A stretch of 64,000 nt of DNA from Ailurus styani. Its lineage: Eukaryota; Chordata; Mammalia; Carnivora; Ailuridae. The notes beneath the pieces are model-generated. The model had not been told where the DNA came from. It was given only the letters and a program-made list of their open reading frames with translations, and searched no databases. Positions 1 to 12,080 of this stretch are shown one piece after another (the first letter of the stretch is position 1; the number at the start of each line of letters is the position of its first letter). Location: positions 434,001 to 498,000 of the forward strand of contig LNAC01000768.1 in NCBI GenBank assembly GCA_002007465.1, in the 5' to 3' direction. The translations under genes and the position numbers were made by a program.

Positions 1-1940
1 TTAAGATGAAAAGTAGCAATTCTTTTATGCTTGTTTCTTCTTTCATTTTGGATATTTTAATAATTACATCTATGCTATAATCTGTGTTCATTTCCCTATT
101 GTTTAAAAATAAAAGAGACATTATTTTAAAACAGAAGACTTTGACTCTAAGCCACGTGACAAATGAAGGCATACCCTGATAAAAAATGAGAACACCCAGG
201 AGCTCAGGATATGGCTCCTCTGTGTGAATACTACCCACGGCTAGTGATGAGCAGCCTCAATTATGGTTTTCCAGTGGGCATGGTAGTGAATACAAATCTC
301 AAGATACATTGATTTGTTCTGTGTTTATTTTTAATGGGAGTAATATTTGTTGAAAGAATCCATGTTAAGTATTTGAGGAACAATCTGAAGACAGGAAAGG
401 GGACTCTTCGGTATAAGCAGAATAGGCATGATAACTATCAGTATACTCAGGAAAAAGAAGAAATTAAAGATTTTCACAGAGATTCAGGGTAAGATAGAAA
501 ATGCAAGTGCCAAATAGTGTGTGAAAAAGATCGGAAGTTCATTTACAAACTTTACTAACTCAAAAATTTAAGAAAATTGCGTAGGTTTTATTGTAAATAT
601 GAATATCTTGATTAGGTTGAAAGAAACAGGAAACATGCTGAATATAGTTATAACCAGTTGCATTTGTCTACACATATATTTATAGATACAGAGATAGAAG
701 CAATAAAATTACATGGAGGGCCAAATGGATGTACGCGATTATTACTCATATTTAGGAATAAATTGTATTTTAGGTGTTAATGGTATGAATAAAAAATGTG
801 GGGAAAAGGAGTAAGAATAAAGAGATATTCTCAACATGTAGACATTAATGCTTCCTAGGAATACGTTAAAACAGTACGGAATTTTATTGAACACTCTCAT
901 TTAATAGAATTTAATCTAGCAACCATTTGTGCAGTGGTCTTCCCCATATCCTGAAATGGTTAGTTTCCAAAGTTTCAAATTTGCAATACTGATTCTATTT
1001 TGCAAGCACTGAGATGGAATGTACTCAAGACCATTCATAATGATAGAAAGAGCTACAGATGAACAGTCAGAGGTACAGGAATATATCTATCATATTCTGC
1101 CAATGTTTACTTTCAATTACACCATCACTTCTAGAGAACAGGCTTTGGAAGTATGATTTCTTTAGAGACTGGGATATAGACATCTGTAGCAGTCCTTTAT
1201 TCTAATTGTAAGGAGTCTAGTATGTCTACAGTATATTTGACACAAGAGATGATATTTGACTTCTGGGTAATAAATGGGGAATTTCTGAAGCCTTAAGAGT
1301 TTTATCTTAGACCTAGCCCCAAGACACATTTGAGATACTCTGAGAGAGATTTCTGCAATTCTGATTTTCTAATATGCTGATATATTTGGCTGGAATCCAT
1401 AGAAACTCACTTTATAGAAAATCCTTAATTTGCAAACACCAATTATTCTTTTATACAAGGGAATCACAGAGAAAAAGGAATCCCTCTTTGAGAACATCAC
1501 AAATCAGCATTTCTTACTTCTTTGAGGGTCTGCAGAGTACTTTAATCTCCGTTTCTTAAAATAAGCCGGAAAGTTTAATATTCCTGCCATAATGGTTAGC
1601 TGGGATATTTTATGTAGCTGGAATATTTTATATTCCTGGACTCTCCTTAGATAGTTAATTTCTTCTGCTAAGAATGGCTGCCTGGTTATTAAAATTAGCA
1701 GGCCAAGGATATACAAATGCCAACAAAGCCCTCAAATGAGTTTACCGTTGGTAGTATAGCCAAATGTGGATCTCTGCTGAGCTAGCACTATTTTTAGAAA
1801 ACATGAGGTATGGGTTAAAAGGAAGGGCTGATGATAATATAAAGTAGGGCCAAAGTTATAAGATGTTCCTCCAGACGTGATTTAGATCTTAGTTCCCTCT
1901 TATAGTTAAAATAACTACACCCTGATGTATCCAAAATTTG
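1..1940. other. AT-rich sequence, nothing recognised
   Basis: No coding region, RNA gene or recognisable repeat was found here. Open frames are at most about 70 codons and resemble no family I know. It may be unique intergenic or intronic DNA, or repeats too decayed to identify by eye. Confidence 0.5.
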
Positions 1941-2144
1941 TTTTTGTTTTTTTTTTTAAAGATTTTATTTATTTATTTCACAGCGGGAGAGAGATCACAA
2001 GGAGGCAGAGGCAGGCAGAGAGAGAGGGGGAAGCAGGCTCCCTGCCAAGCAGAGAGCCCGATGCGGGCCTCGATCCCAGGACCCTGAGATCATGACCTGG
2101 GCCGAAAGCAGAGGCTTTAACCCACTGAGCCACCCAGGAGCCCC
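1941..2144 (-). mobile_element. CAN SINE (SINEC), young type
   Basis: This is a full-length, minus-strand copy of the carnivoran tRNA-Lys-derived SINE, a non-coding element transcribed by RNA polymerase III and mobilised by L1 proteins. On the + strand it reads a T tract, then AAAGATTTTATTTATTTATTT, a purine-rich GA body, a central CCCAGGACCCTGAGATCATGA block (reverse of the B-box region), and the reversed head CCCACTGAGCCACCCAGG. The sequence AAAATTTG (up to 10 bp with flanking C) sits on both sides (1931-1940 and 2143-2152) and is the target-site duplication. The head has the TTTAACCCACTGAG form of the young subtype. Confidence 0.95.
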
Positions 2145-2552
2145 AAAATTTGTAATGAATACACGGTGTTTAATTTTCTAAGAACTTCAAATAGGTAGTA
2201 CAGATAATCCAACTTCTTTCTACATAATAAACACTCAAAGCTTAACTAAGAAAATACAGTAGAAATAACACTTGTAACGTGGTATTAAATAAAATAGGAC
2301 TTGAGGAATTATAAGAACTTTTATGTTTTATTACTTCTTTGCAATAGTTAATTTTCCCAAAGATATCGTTACACTTATAATCAAAAGCATCTCATAGGAG
2401 GAAGTATAATACCATCCTCATTATAAGAGATTATCCTAGTACAAAATTTCAAAGCCCACTACTTCACTCTGCATTGGGCCTTTAATATTTTAATTAGTGT
2501 AGACATCAAAGTCTTTCTGAAGGATGCTTAAATACATAGTGTCTTGAAAGAG
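2145..2552. other. AT-rich sequence, nothing recognised
   Basis: This spacer lies between the SINE and the MIR relic. No open frame of note, repeat or RNA gene was recognised. Confidence 0.45.
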
Positions 2553-2716
2553 AACATGGTCTAAAGCCAGAATGCCCTGTTTTAAACCCGGCTCCATTAC
2601 TTAAGGCTCCTGTGATCCTACGCATGTCACTTAGATTTGTTTCCTTATTTGTAAAGTGGGGTATGAGATAATTATGATACTAAACAGAGAAGCACAGAGA
2701 GTGATCAGTACATAGG
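2553..2716 (+). mobile_element. MIR SINE relic
   Basis: This is an ancient mammalian-wide interspersed repeat. In order it keeps the AAGCCAGAATGCCCTG block, a decayed version of the 'GTGACCTTGGGCAAGT' core (TGTGATCCTACGCATGTCAC), TTTCCTTATTTGTAAAGTGGGG, and the AGTACATAGG end. The divergence fits an insertion older than the placental radiation. Confidence 0.8.
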
Positions 2717-5374
2717 GAGAAAAAAACATAAATGAAATTTAAAGGTACACAACCGTAAGCCAAAATAGGAGGCTATTATAATCTTTACCCACTCAGTAGC
2801 AAAAACAAAAACAATCAAAGCCACCCAAACATACCCTCACTCTATGTTTAGTAACAATTCTCCCCAGTCCCCCACAAACTTAAAAACTCAAAAGGTAGTT
2901 ATCTGCTTTATCAGAAAAGTCACAAATGTGCAATGTGATTCCAGGGGTAAGTAACGCTTGTGCTATATGCTTGGTCATTTTCAGGTTCTGGGTTTTTTAT
3001 GTTCTTAGCCTGGAATCTCCTGTCTTGTGAATGTTTACTCTGACATTTTGTAACAGCTCCTGTAACATTTTTTTGCACAGAAGAGAAAAATGCAGTTATA
3101 CCTGTTTAAATATGCTTAAGACAACAAATCCTTTTTCTTGTTTATATCATAAAAGTGTCAAACTAACAAACACCTGTTTGGCCGTTTGCTTAATTAGACA
3201 TCCAGGTTGCCCAGACATGGTAAAGAGAAACGGTCCTTCTAGTGCTCACAGTGCTCAAAAGGAAGCCTCATTCTTTCACCTGCCTCAGTGAAGCAGATTC
3301 TGCAAACTTACGAGGAGAGAAGCAGGAAAAAAAAAAAAAAGTCCCTTGACAAAAGAATATAAAATGTATTTAGGAGCACATTTCTGTCGTCTTAGTTTTT
3401 TGTTCATATTAGAATGAAATTGTTTGAAAGAGCTTGTTAAAGTTCCATCTCTTTTTGGCATTTAAAGTGGAACTAATAGTTATGTTTATGCTAGTGGGGT
3501 TTTAAATATGTAACTGCATTTGCATTATGAAAAATTTTAAACTAAATTTGAAGCTTTGTATGTGACAAGCATTCAAGCACTGTGAAATGTTAATATTCAA
3601 AAGAATAACTAAATCATGTCATAATTGTCTAGCACTATTTAAATATAAATGGCAATAGTGAATGTCATTAACAAATGCACTCTCAAATGTTATTTTAACC
3701 TGGTTAGGCATTTATGAAAACAAAGCCAGAGAAAGAAAACCTCATTGAACTATAAGCCAGAAAGACGATGGAACTCTTCTTCACTAATTGAGTACATAAG
3801 TAAGTCTTTTAGAAAGAATTCCCAGTAGCTCAGATAATCTTTTGTAAGAAACTCAAATTAAAAGCTTATTTAAGAAGCTTATGACCTAAAGTAAGTAAAA
3901 GGAATTCACTTCCCTTAACCTTGACAGTATAAACTTGATGTTTTCCCCTTCTAACAGGATGAAAATTTATGAACTTACCATGCTCAGATAGAATGTCAAG
4001 CATCCTCCAAAAAAGAATTATATAACTACTTCTCTAATAATCCAGGGAACATATCAGCTCGTTCTTAAACTTCAGATTTCAGGGTTTTAAAAATATGTGA
4101 ATAACATGTCTGTCTTTATCCCTACTTAACCTCATAGTCATGAATGAAGGGAACAGCTATTAAGCCATTTCGTAAAATGAATTTATCCCGAGAAAGCCAT
4201 TGATAGTACTCTTAATAAATCCATAGACTTAAAAAAGGAAGAAAGGAAACAAGATACTTTTTTTCACAGCTGAATTAACCATTTCAGACCAGTAGGCATA
4301 TGTTTGTAAGCTGAAGCAGTTCTGTTAAATAAAAGCCATTCAAAGTTTTGTTTTGGTTTTCTCCTGTTCTATCTTCTATCACAGCCACTGTTTTTTACAC
4401 CAAAATTGCTCAGTGGAAATAGTATCAATTTAGAACTATGAATTTCCTACCTATCAATCAGTCATCTGTGGTCCTATTTGAGCAACAAAGATTGTTATTT
4501 AGGGAAGAAGCAATACTTTAAATCATGATAAAACTCATTCCTGTTACCTTATTTCTTTTGTGAACTGATTGTAATACCTCAGGTAACCAACCTCTGTCAC
4601 TCCTTTCTGGCTGTTCTACCCAATGGATCAGATATGTTAGTCTCAGTATATACTTATTTCTTGTGAAACAGATAAAGATTAAATAGCACAATTCATAATC
4701 GCTGTTCAAAAAAAAAAAACAAGAAAACTGAATTTTTCCGGAGAGATTTTTAACTGTAACAGGAAACGTATTGTGTGTACAATTTGATTTAAATAAGTGA
4801 GGTTCCGGAATTGCACAGACAGGACACATTTGATAGTAAAGTATTGAAAGATGTGGCCTGATGTCCTACATTTAGTTTCTCAATTTGGTATGAGGATCAG
4901 AATTAAAGGGAAAAGGAAATCTAGGAGAGATGACTGAACATTGGAAGTATGCTTGACCCTTATAAGACAGCAAGTGTTAAAGGAGGGCTGGCGCTGATCC
5001 CCCACCTTCCCTTCGGGGTCAAAGGAAGTCCTCAGTGCATTACTTCCAATTTTACTGTGGGATCCACACTGAGTCACAGCTGTCAGATATATTTAAACAG
5101 GACAGTCTCTCCCAGTATCAACTTTAATAAGCTTTTCATATTAGAATACGAATTACCAATAACTTTTGGGGGCGTTGATAATGAAAACTCTGGCAACTAG
5201 AAAATAGTCTTATTTTCAATATTTAAAGGAAAATAAAGGAGATACTTCAAAGTTAACCAAGAATCAGGTTAAGATGACATGGAATATGGAAACTAACCAA
5301 CTACATTGTATCGTCGTCTTTGAAGTGAGATGTTGCCCAGTGTTGTTCTGGTTTCAGTGTCAAAAATTCAGATC
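2717..5374. other. AT-rich sequence, nothing recognised
   Basis: No repeat family or gene was identified. The longest frames are 86 codons (3031-3291, +) and 103 codons (4518-4829, -). Their translations show no recognisable domain, and the base composition does not differ from the flanks, so they are not called as genes. Confidence 0.45.
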
Positions 5375-5480
5375 TTAACTGGAAGTGTTCATCAGAATCC
5401 CTTAGGAGAGTGTAAATAAAACACATGTTCCCCGGCCCCTCCTCTGCAATTCTGATGGATTAGGCTCAATAATCTTAAAA
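5375..5480. mobile_element. MER5-like DNA transposon relic (hAT-Charlie MITE)
   Basis: The order TCATCAGAATCCCTTAGG, then CCCCGGCCCCTCC, then CTGCAATTCTGATGGATTAGG follows the MER5A/MER5B layout (ATTAGAATCACCTGG ... GGCCCCACCCC ... ATTCTGAT). The terminal inverted repeats are not clearly preserved, so the limits and family are approximate. Confidence 0.5.
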
Positions 5481-5632
5481 CAGAACAAAACAAAGCAAAA
5501 TCTCTCTATATAACATTGTTTGTTTATTTAATTTATTTAAATTCTATACAGTACATCATTGGTTTTTGATATAATGTTCAATGTTTTATCAGTTCAGTAT
5601 AATATAATCTTAAATACAAACTCTGTTATATG

Positions 5633-5818
5633 TTTTTTAAAGGATTTATTTATTTATTTTACCAGTGGGGAAGCGCAGGAGAGAGAGTCCTAAGCAACCT
5701 CTGTGCGGAGCGCAGAGCGGAGGCAGGGCTGGACCTCAGGACCTCATGACTCTGAGATTACCACCTGAGCCGAAACCAAGAGTCGGACGCTTAACTGACT
5801 GCACCACCCAGGTGCCCT
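5633..5818 (-). mobile_element. CAN SINE, older type
   Basis: The element runs from TTTTTTAAAGGATTTATTTATTTATTTT to GCACCACCCAGGTGCCC. It is more diverged, with the older head form (CTTAACTGACTG). The flanks TCTGTTATATG (5622-5632) and TCTGTTGTCTG (5819-5829) look like an 11-bp target-site duplication with two differences. Confidence 0.9.
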
Positions 5819-6059
5819 TCTGTTGTCTGTTTTACTAACGTATAATGCAGACTAAGAGACTGAATGTCTCAGTAGTCTCAATTCAACTTTTGCTTACATT
5901 CTTTCAAGTACATTGGAATAAAATCTTAAGCATGTAGAAAAAACTTCAAGCCACACATTTGACCTTAGGACTTTTGATAATTTTTGAATATAATTAACTT
6001 CTCAATAGACTTAAAGAATCATGGGCATTAAAACTTTTCTGCCCTCACTGTCACTATAT

Positions 6060-6690
6060 TCTCTCAACTAGAAGAATATGCATTACCAAAAAGATTCTCT
6101 ACAATTATTTGTTCATCATTACTCAAGACTGGAAACAATCTAAATTGTCTTCAGTGGGAGAATAAACAAACAGTGACAAATCCCTTCAAAGCAATTCTTC
6201 TTAGCAATAAAAAGAGTAAATTAGTGATTCAGGCAACAATTTCTATGGATGGTAGACTTCAATGGTCACATATTCTATGATTCCATTTACGTGGAATAAG
6301 AAAAAAGACAAAACTCTAGTTACATATCAGTGTGACTACAAGTGGACAGCATGAAAGAGTGTTTTGGATGATAGAATATTCTCCATGGATTATAATGGTG
6401 GTTAAATGAATATATATGTGTATTAAATTCATACACCTTTACACTAGAAATAGTCAACTTTATTGCATGTTGATTTTTTTAAGATTTTATTTATTTATTT
6501 GACAGAGAGAGAGATCACAAGTAGGCTGAGAGGCAGGCAGAGAGGAGGAACCAGGCTCCCTGCTGAGCAGAGAGTCCAATGCGGGGCTCAACCCCAGCAC
6601 CCTGAGTTCATGACCTGAGCCGAAGGCAGAGGCTTTAACCCACTGAGCTACCCAGGCACCCTGCATGTTGATTTAAAAATAAATAACTTT
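6060..6690 (+). mobile_element. Ancient L1 3' end (L1M-type), split by a SINE
   Basis: The segment reads like the L1 ORF2 C-terminus plus 3' UTR: 'ACTGGAAACAATCTAAATTG' (paralogue of the N-Q-P-K region), AGCAATAAAAAG, and a tail ACACCTTTACACTAGAAATAG. It is heavily decayed. A young SINE (6477-6661) interrupts it near the end. The left border is approximate. Confidence 0.6.
6477..6661 (-). mobile_element. CAN SINE, young type
   Basis: A 13-bp perfect target-site duplication, TGCATGTTGATTT, flanks it (6464-6476 and 6662-6674). The reversed head CCCACTGAGCTACCCAGGCACCC carries a few substitutions. It inserted into the older L1 3' end, which gives the relative order of the two events. Confidence 0.95.
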
Positions 6691-7079
6691 TTGGAAATAT
6701 ATTCTGACACAAAATGCATATCAGCATGTGGAATACTTGTCCACAATGCCAAAATTTCACAAAACAATTTTTTTCATTTTAATCTAAAGAGTGAGGACCT
6801 CTAGGAATATAGAATTGTCATGACCCATCAACACCCTTCTCCTATATTGGGTGTTCACATTGGGAAATCTGTTAGTATCCTTCCAGAGTTTTGAAGTGCA
6901 AAGAAAGGGAATGAGAACTGTTCAGAACCCACTGTCTATGTACACTCTCAAGCTATTTTCTTGTAGCACAATGCTCCGGTTCCATTACATTCATGACTAC
7001 AACTAACACATTGTGTGATCCACATGGAAGCATTTAGTAGCTTTCTGATGTTTTACCTGAGTGGCCTAGAGATTACATA

Positions 7080-7440
7080 ATTCAATTTAACAAAAGAATG
7101 AGTGTCTACTAAGTATTTCAGCCACTTGTGGATATCAGGCATTATCTGAACTATGGATCTTTCTTCCATCATTCAACAACTTTTTATCATTTAACTATGT
7201 CATGCACGATGTTAGCCATTAAGTAACAAGCAACAAATAATGTCTCTGCTGTCCCAGAGTTGATATTCTATTGAGGAGTAAATGATACATAAAAATTTAT
7301 AAGATTAAAAAAATTACAAAAGAGGAAATATAAACTACTGTGATGATCCATACGAGAGGACTAAACCAGGTTTTCAGATTGTAGAAGGTCCTGGAAGGTA
7401 ACACTGGATTCTCTCTATAGAGTATAAATTCTTAAGATTA
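7080..7440 (-). mobile_element. L2 LINE relic
   Basis: The stretch AGTAACAAGCAACAAATAATGTCTCTGCTGTCCCAGAGTT... has the word order of the reverse-complemented L2 3' end (AACAAAACAGACAAAAATCCCTGCCCTCATGGAGCTT). It continues with ATTGAGGAGTAAATGATACAT. Strongly decayed, with borders uncertain. Confidence 0.45.
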
Positions 7441-8642
7441 ACTTAACAAATAGGTTTGTCTCATTTGTGACAAAGAGTGACTGTAAATGTTAAACCCATC
7501 ATCCTTATAGTCACCCTATGAGAGAAGAACAAATATTTTTATTTTCATTTGGGGGCTAAGGAAAGTAAGGTACAAATTAACCCACTGTACCACAGTCTGG
7601 GTGACCCCGACAGGCATCCATCTCAGAAGTCTAGCTTTCGTCTGTTCTTGTTACGACTATACTATGCTGCCACTGCCTCCAGCTCTTACATTATGCAAGG
7701 AATAGGATCACATTCAGAGGCTTTAAATGTGTGTCACTACGCTTCTCAGAGCCTGCAGCACAGCCCCACGGTGCTCAATTCAGTCAATAATACAATGTTC
7801 CAGATTGAATTCTGTTAAGTGAGAAGTACACAGAGCACAAAGCCCATGAGAGGGTCACGAGAGCCTTCAGAGTACTGGACTCCGGGGAAATGAGATCAGT
7901 CTTATCCTGAATTCCCAAAACACATATTTTATCTTCTTTTTACCTTTAGTGTGACATAGACCTGACCTCACACATCTCTGCACATATGCAGCTTTGCTCC
8001 CAGTTGGAATCAGTTGGGAACATGCTGCCTTCACAGCAAGTGAGAAAGATGCACAGAAGACAGAAATGAGGCAAATGACTATCCACGTTGCCTGCTGTAC
8101 TTTCTCCATGAGTTTCTGCCTCTTTGGTACTTTGGGTGTTTGTTCATCAACTTTTCTGCTTTAACAGGTGGACTGTTTCCCTTCTGCAAAACACATGGAT
8201 TTTGCCCCCTGCACTCTCCATTAACACTAGGGTATCATATTGTGCAAATGTGCCAGCATGGATCAAGAAACCAATGTGAGAAAACCTGTTATATTGCTCA
8301 AGATTTTGTCACTGAACCTTATGGCATCAGTACTTAAACAGGGAGAATGATGATTCCAGGAAATTACTCTGATTCAAAATGTAAGCCCATTTTCCAGTGA
8401 CTTCCCACCAGGGTTGGTTTATTTGTTTGTTTTTGTTCCTTAATGCACTTTACCACTTATTTTGTCTTGCTTCTGGCCTTTGTAATAGGTTCCCTCTGAT
8501 GAGATTGCCATCATATTCCTGAGCAAGTTCTATCCTTAGGATTTTCTTCAGTAACCATATAATTTTTTTGAAGCTTAGTGGCTCAAAGGAGTAATATACC
8601 TAAATAAAAAACACAGCACAAATGCATTCACATTCAGAACAG
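7441..8642. other. Sequence with no recognised element
   Basis: Mixed-composition sequence without a recognisable repeat. Frames of 89 codons (7549-7818, +) and 80 codons (7867-8109, -) have no recognisable domain, and I treat them as chance. Confidence 0.4.
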
Positions 8643-8647
8643 GAGAA

Positions 8648-8686
<39 letters not shown>
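8643..8686. repeat. (GA)n microsatellite
   Basis: The tract starts as GAGAAAGAGAGAAAGA and becomes a pure GA run of about 13 units. It is a simple-sequence repeat, likely length-variable between individuals. Confidence 0.9.
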
Positions 8687-8688
<2 letters not shown>

Positions 8689-8810
8689 GTGCCTGGACAT
8701 GTCTGGGTATTCTCCCTCATTTTTCCACCCTTTATGGTCTGGTTTAAAATACTGTACATTATTTGCATTTTAATTTTCAGTCTTTGCTATAAAAACATGT
8801 TGGAGTTTCT

Positions 8811-9012
8811 TTTTCTTTTTTTTTTTTTAAAGATTTTATTTATTTATTTGACAGAGAGAGATCACAAGTAGGCAGAGAGGCAGGCAGAGAGAGAGGAGGA
8901 AGCAGGCTCCCTGCTGAGCAGAGAGCCCGATGTGGGCCTCGATCCCAGGACTTTGAGATCATGACCTGAGCTGAAGGCAGAGGCTTTAACCCACTGAGCC
9001 ACCCAGGCGCCC
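8811..9012 (-). mobile_element. CAN SINE, young type
   Basis: A perfect 14-bp target-site duplication, ATGTTGGAGTTTCT, flanks it (8797-8810 and 9013-9026). It is full length, with a T-rich tail, GA body and intact reversed head ending GCCACCCAGGCGCC. The good preservation points to recent insertion. Confidence 0.97.
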
Positions 9013-9026
9013 ATGTTGGAGTTTCT

Positions 9027-10636
9027 AAAGAAAGCCCAGTAAATGGCACTCTTCCCTGTCCATGTCTGAACAAGCTGATAGATAAAACAAAGAGTTAAAA
9101 TGGAAGCTGATATATCACCTTTATACAGAGACCAGGATGGGATAAGTTTTTTATGTCTGTAGGCAACTTTGCAGAATTAGAACTGATGTGGAGACGTACC
9201 CCAGTAAGACTTCATAGAGGGACAAAGCAAAAAACCCTGCGTGGACTTTCTCTCAAAAGGAAGAAAAAAATTGCTCAGTTTTGAATACCCAGTTATTTTT
9301 GCCAATCTGTCCATCAGTAAGTCAATGATTTTCTGCAGCCATTCAGGAGCCTGTTTCTCAAAGATCTTCCTAGGAATTCTGGTGGATGCTCCACACTTTG
9401 TTTCCAGCACACTCTACCATGGATCAGAACTTTATTCTATTTAAGTCCATGCCAAGGCCAAGTTGTCCTCAAACCTGGGAGTATTCCCTTCCCTCTCCTC
9501 CTTCCCTTGCTGTCCAACATAGTAGAATACATGGTACATAACTGACTATCTACACATATTTTGAAAATAAATGAAAGTTTCACTAAATACACTTAAAAAA
9601 AAGAAAACTGTTTTAGAGAGTGTGTATCATCATAATAACTTCTGTAGGTCTGTGAATTGTCAAATCAGTCTACATTGTCTGAACTCGCAAAAGAAATTAT
9701 TAGATTATCTTGTAAAGGATGAAGACCTCTAGAAATAGAGAAATGCAAATCCACCCAAGTTTGTCTTCTGATAATGGTACACATTTGAAGCAGTAGTCAC
9801 TACCTTTTCCAAGTTAGCCAAGTGCACAGGGCAGATTACAAGCATCGTCCAGAATTCTCTCTATAAGTATATTCTCAAGCTGTTTTTCTTGCAGTTTTAA
9901 GGAAAGCCTTGCATAAAACTGAAAATAAAAGGTCAAATTAAGATGAAACATAGATACTCTAACAAGAACATGCAAATAACATAGAGAGGAACCAAATTTA
10001 AATATAAGTCCCCTCTTGTTATGAAGTTCTGAAGGAGAAAAAATAAAATAATAAATCTCTTTGAAAATTAAAATTGAAAGATCAAAGGAACTGATGTTCA
10101 AATCCATTTGCTCTAAATCTTGGGTATCAAAAGCCACATATCCAAAGTCCTAAATTACATAAAATTCAAAATATTATGCAATTTCTTTTCTAGCTTAGAC
10201 TGTCAGGAGTTTCTTGATTCCTGAATAGAACTAGGACTCACATTAGTTGCACTCTGCCTGGGCTTTCTCTCCTACTGAATAGGTATGGCTCCTTTGGGGT
10301 CCTGGGAGTGGTATTAATTTAATTGCAAATTCCTCAGTAGCCTCACTTTTAAAGAGTCTAAAGCCTTAAAAGAACATACTAGATCTTCACAGCAGTGACC
10401 CAAGACCTGTGCAATTTAGAAAAACAATTCAATCCATAGCTCTTAAGAAAATAAGCTCAGGTAAAACAATGTTTGCAAAATCCAGTGTTCAGTGTTTTCA
10501 GGGACCACAGCAGAGCCTGGGCGATACTAGTTTCACCAGGAGGCCAGATGTCTACACCTGATACCCAGATTCCAAGACTAATGAACTAAAAATGAATCAG
10601 GGCAATTTTCAAGCAAGATGCTAATTTTGGTATTTG
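9027..10636. other. Sequence with no recognised element
   Basis: No repeat or gene is confidently recognised. A 77-codon minus-strand frame (9177-9410) and a 107-codon minus-strand frame (9814-10137) are open but have no family match that I can support. Confidence 0.4.
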
Positions 10637-10982
10637 AATGTACTTACTGGATTCCTCTTGTTGCTATAACCAATTATCACAAACTTAGAGGTTTAATACA
10701 ATACAAAAGTATCACAATTCTGGAGATCAGTGGTCTGAAACAGGTTTTATGCACCCAAAGTCAAGGTCTCTGCAGGACTGCATTCCTACTGGAGTTTCTA
10801 CAGGAAAATGTTTACTTATCTTTTCCAGTTCTAGAGACTGCCTACATTTCTTGGCTCATGATCTTCCATCTTCAAAGCCAATAATCCCATCCTGCCAGGT
10901 TCTGCTTCTGCTGTTACACTTCCTTCTCTGACTCAGACTCTCCCTTCTTCCTCTTTCCTTACAAAGTTCCTTGCTATTAAGA
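10637..10982 (-). mobile_element. MLT1-like LTR relic (ERVL-MaLR)
   Basis: Read on the + strand, it follows the reverse complement of MaLR LTRs: GTTGCTATAACCAATTATCACAAACTTAGAGG, then CACAATTCTGGAGATCAG, TCAAGGTCTCTGCAGGACTG, TCTTTTCCAGTTCTAGAGACTGCC and CATTTCTTGGCTCATG. It is a solo, decayed LTR without internal coding sequence. An L1 3' end abuts its right side. Confidence 0.75.
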
Positions 10983-11016
10983 GTCTGTTTTATGGTTTAA
11001 CCCCCCTTTCTCTTTT

Positions 11017-11218
11017 TATGGAGAACAAACTGAGGGTTGCTGGAGGGGAGGCTGGCAGGGGATGGACTAAATGGGTGATGGGTATTAAGGAGGGCACTTT
11101 TGATGACCACTGGATGTTATATGTAAGTGATGAATCACTAAATTCCACACCTGGAACTAATATTACACTGTATGTTAACTAACTGGAATTTAAATAAAAA
11201 TTTGAAAAAAAATTAAAA
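11017..11218 (+). mobile_element. L1 3' end fragment (carnivoran L1)
   Basis: This is a 5'-truncated L1 3' UTR. It contains GAGGGTTGCTGGAGGGGAGG, GATGGGTATTAAGGAGGGCA, AATCACTAAATTCCACACC and the terminal ACTGTATGTTAACTAACTGG followed by an A-rich tail. The same terminal motif recurs in the other L1 ends at about 23.6 and 43.8 kb. Both ORFs are missing. Confidence 0.88.
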
Positions 11219-11302
11219 ACCCCTACAAATTAATATAGTTTATTTTGGAAAAATTACTTATTTTGATATAATTGTAAACTTTCTCCTCACTTAGTTTACC
11301 AT

Positions 11303-11431
11303 TCTCTCTCTCTCTCTCTCTCATTATATAGACTGAACAGGGAGTCAGACATGGGGCTTGATCCCACAATCCTGGGATCATGACCTGAGCCAAAGGCAGA
11401 TGCTTAACCAACTGAGCCACCCAGGTGCCCC
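11303..11431 (-). mobile_element. CAN SINE fragment with (TC)n block
   Basis: Only the head half is present (GGGGCTTGATCCCACAATCC ... CAACTGAGCCACCCAGGTGCCCC). Where the GA-rich body and T-rich tail are expected, the + strand instead carries TCTCTCTC repeated about ten times (11303-11322) and an AT stretch. The tail half was lost or replaced. Confidence 0.85.
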
Positions 11432-11460
11432 TCAATTGAGAAAAGTACCACAAAATCATG

Positions 11461-11650
11461 GGGCTCTTTTTAAGATTTTTTGTTTATTTATTTGAGAGAG
11501 AGAGCATGAACAGGGGGAAGAGGGAGAAGCAGGCTCCCCACTGAGCCAGGAGACTAAAGTGGGGCTCAATGTGGGGTTTGATCCCAGGACCCTGGGATCA
11601 TGACCTGAGCCAAAGGTAAATGCTTTACTGACTGAGTTACTCAGGCGCCC
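11461..11650 (-). mobile_element. CAN SINE, older type
   Basis: A 13-bp direct repeat, CCACAAAATCATG, flanks it (11448-11460 and 11650-11662). It lies 29 bp beyond the preceding SINE fragment and in the same orientation. The body has GAACAGGGGGAAGAGGG and the reversed head is GACTGAGTTACTCAGGCGCC. Confidence 0.93.
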
Positions 11651-11662
11651 CACAAAATCATG

Positions 11663-11980
11663 TTAAATAATACATTATTCCTTAGAAGAGCCAAATAACA
11701 GCTTTAGCATTCTTTTGTTTGGGTTTGAATATTGCTAATATTCAACGGAATATAGTTATTAAATAGTGTTTATATTCAATAACCTAGCAGTAAGTACTAC
11801 ACTTTGGGACTCAATATTTATTTAAAGTCCTTTCCATAAAGAGAGTCACATTTTTTATAATACTCTTCCTTTAAACTGACTTAGACTTTCACAATTCTCA
11901 AATTCTTAATACATTGCTCCAGGGTGACACTTCAAATCTGAGCATTTCACAGTAGTACGTTAGCAACCTTCCACTCTCAG
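11663..11980. other. AT-rich sequence, nothing recognised
   Basis: A short spacer with no repeat or gene recognised. Confidence 0.4.
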
Positions 11981-12080
11981 AGCACCACAGGGAACCATTA
12001 GCATCACTCCCATTTTATAGAGAAGGATATTAAAGCAAATGGTGCCAAGCCCTGGTCATACTCATTTGTCCTTGTAAGGG
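11981..12080 (-). mobile_element. MIR-like relic
   Basis: Reverse-complement MIR word order is visible: ATCACTCCCATTTTATAGAGAAGGATATTAAAGC, then CCAAGCCCTGGTCATACTC. It is short and decayed. Confidence 0.5.

Noticed and set aside
8653..8686. Possible CRISPR-like or regulatory repeat
   Set aside because: It is a simple GA microsatellite; there are no spacers, and the window is mammalian.
9177..9410. 77-codon minus-strand frame with IFEKQAPEWLQKII, faintly like the C-terminal helix of CXC chemokines
   Set aside because: The cysteine pattern of chemokines is absent and the similarity is short; most likely chance. A protein search would settle it.
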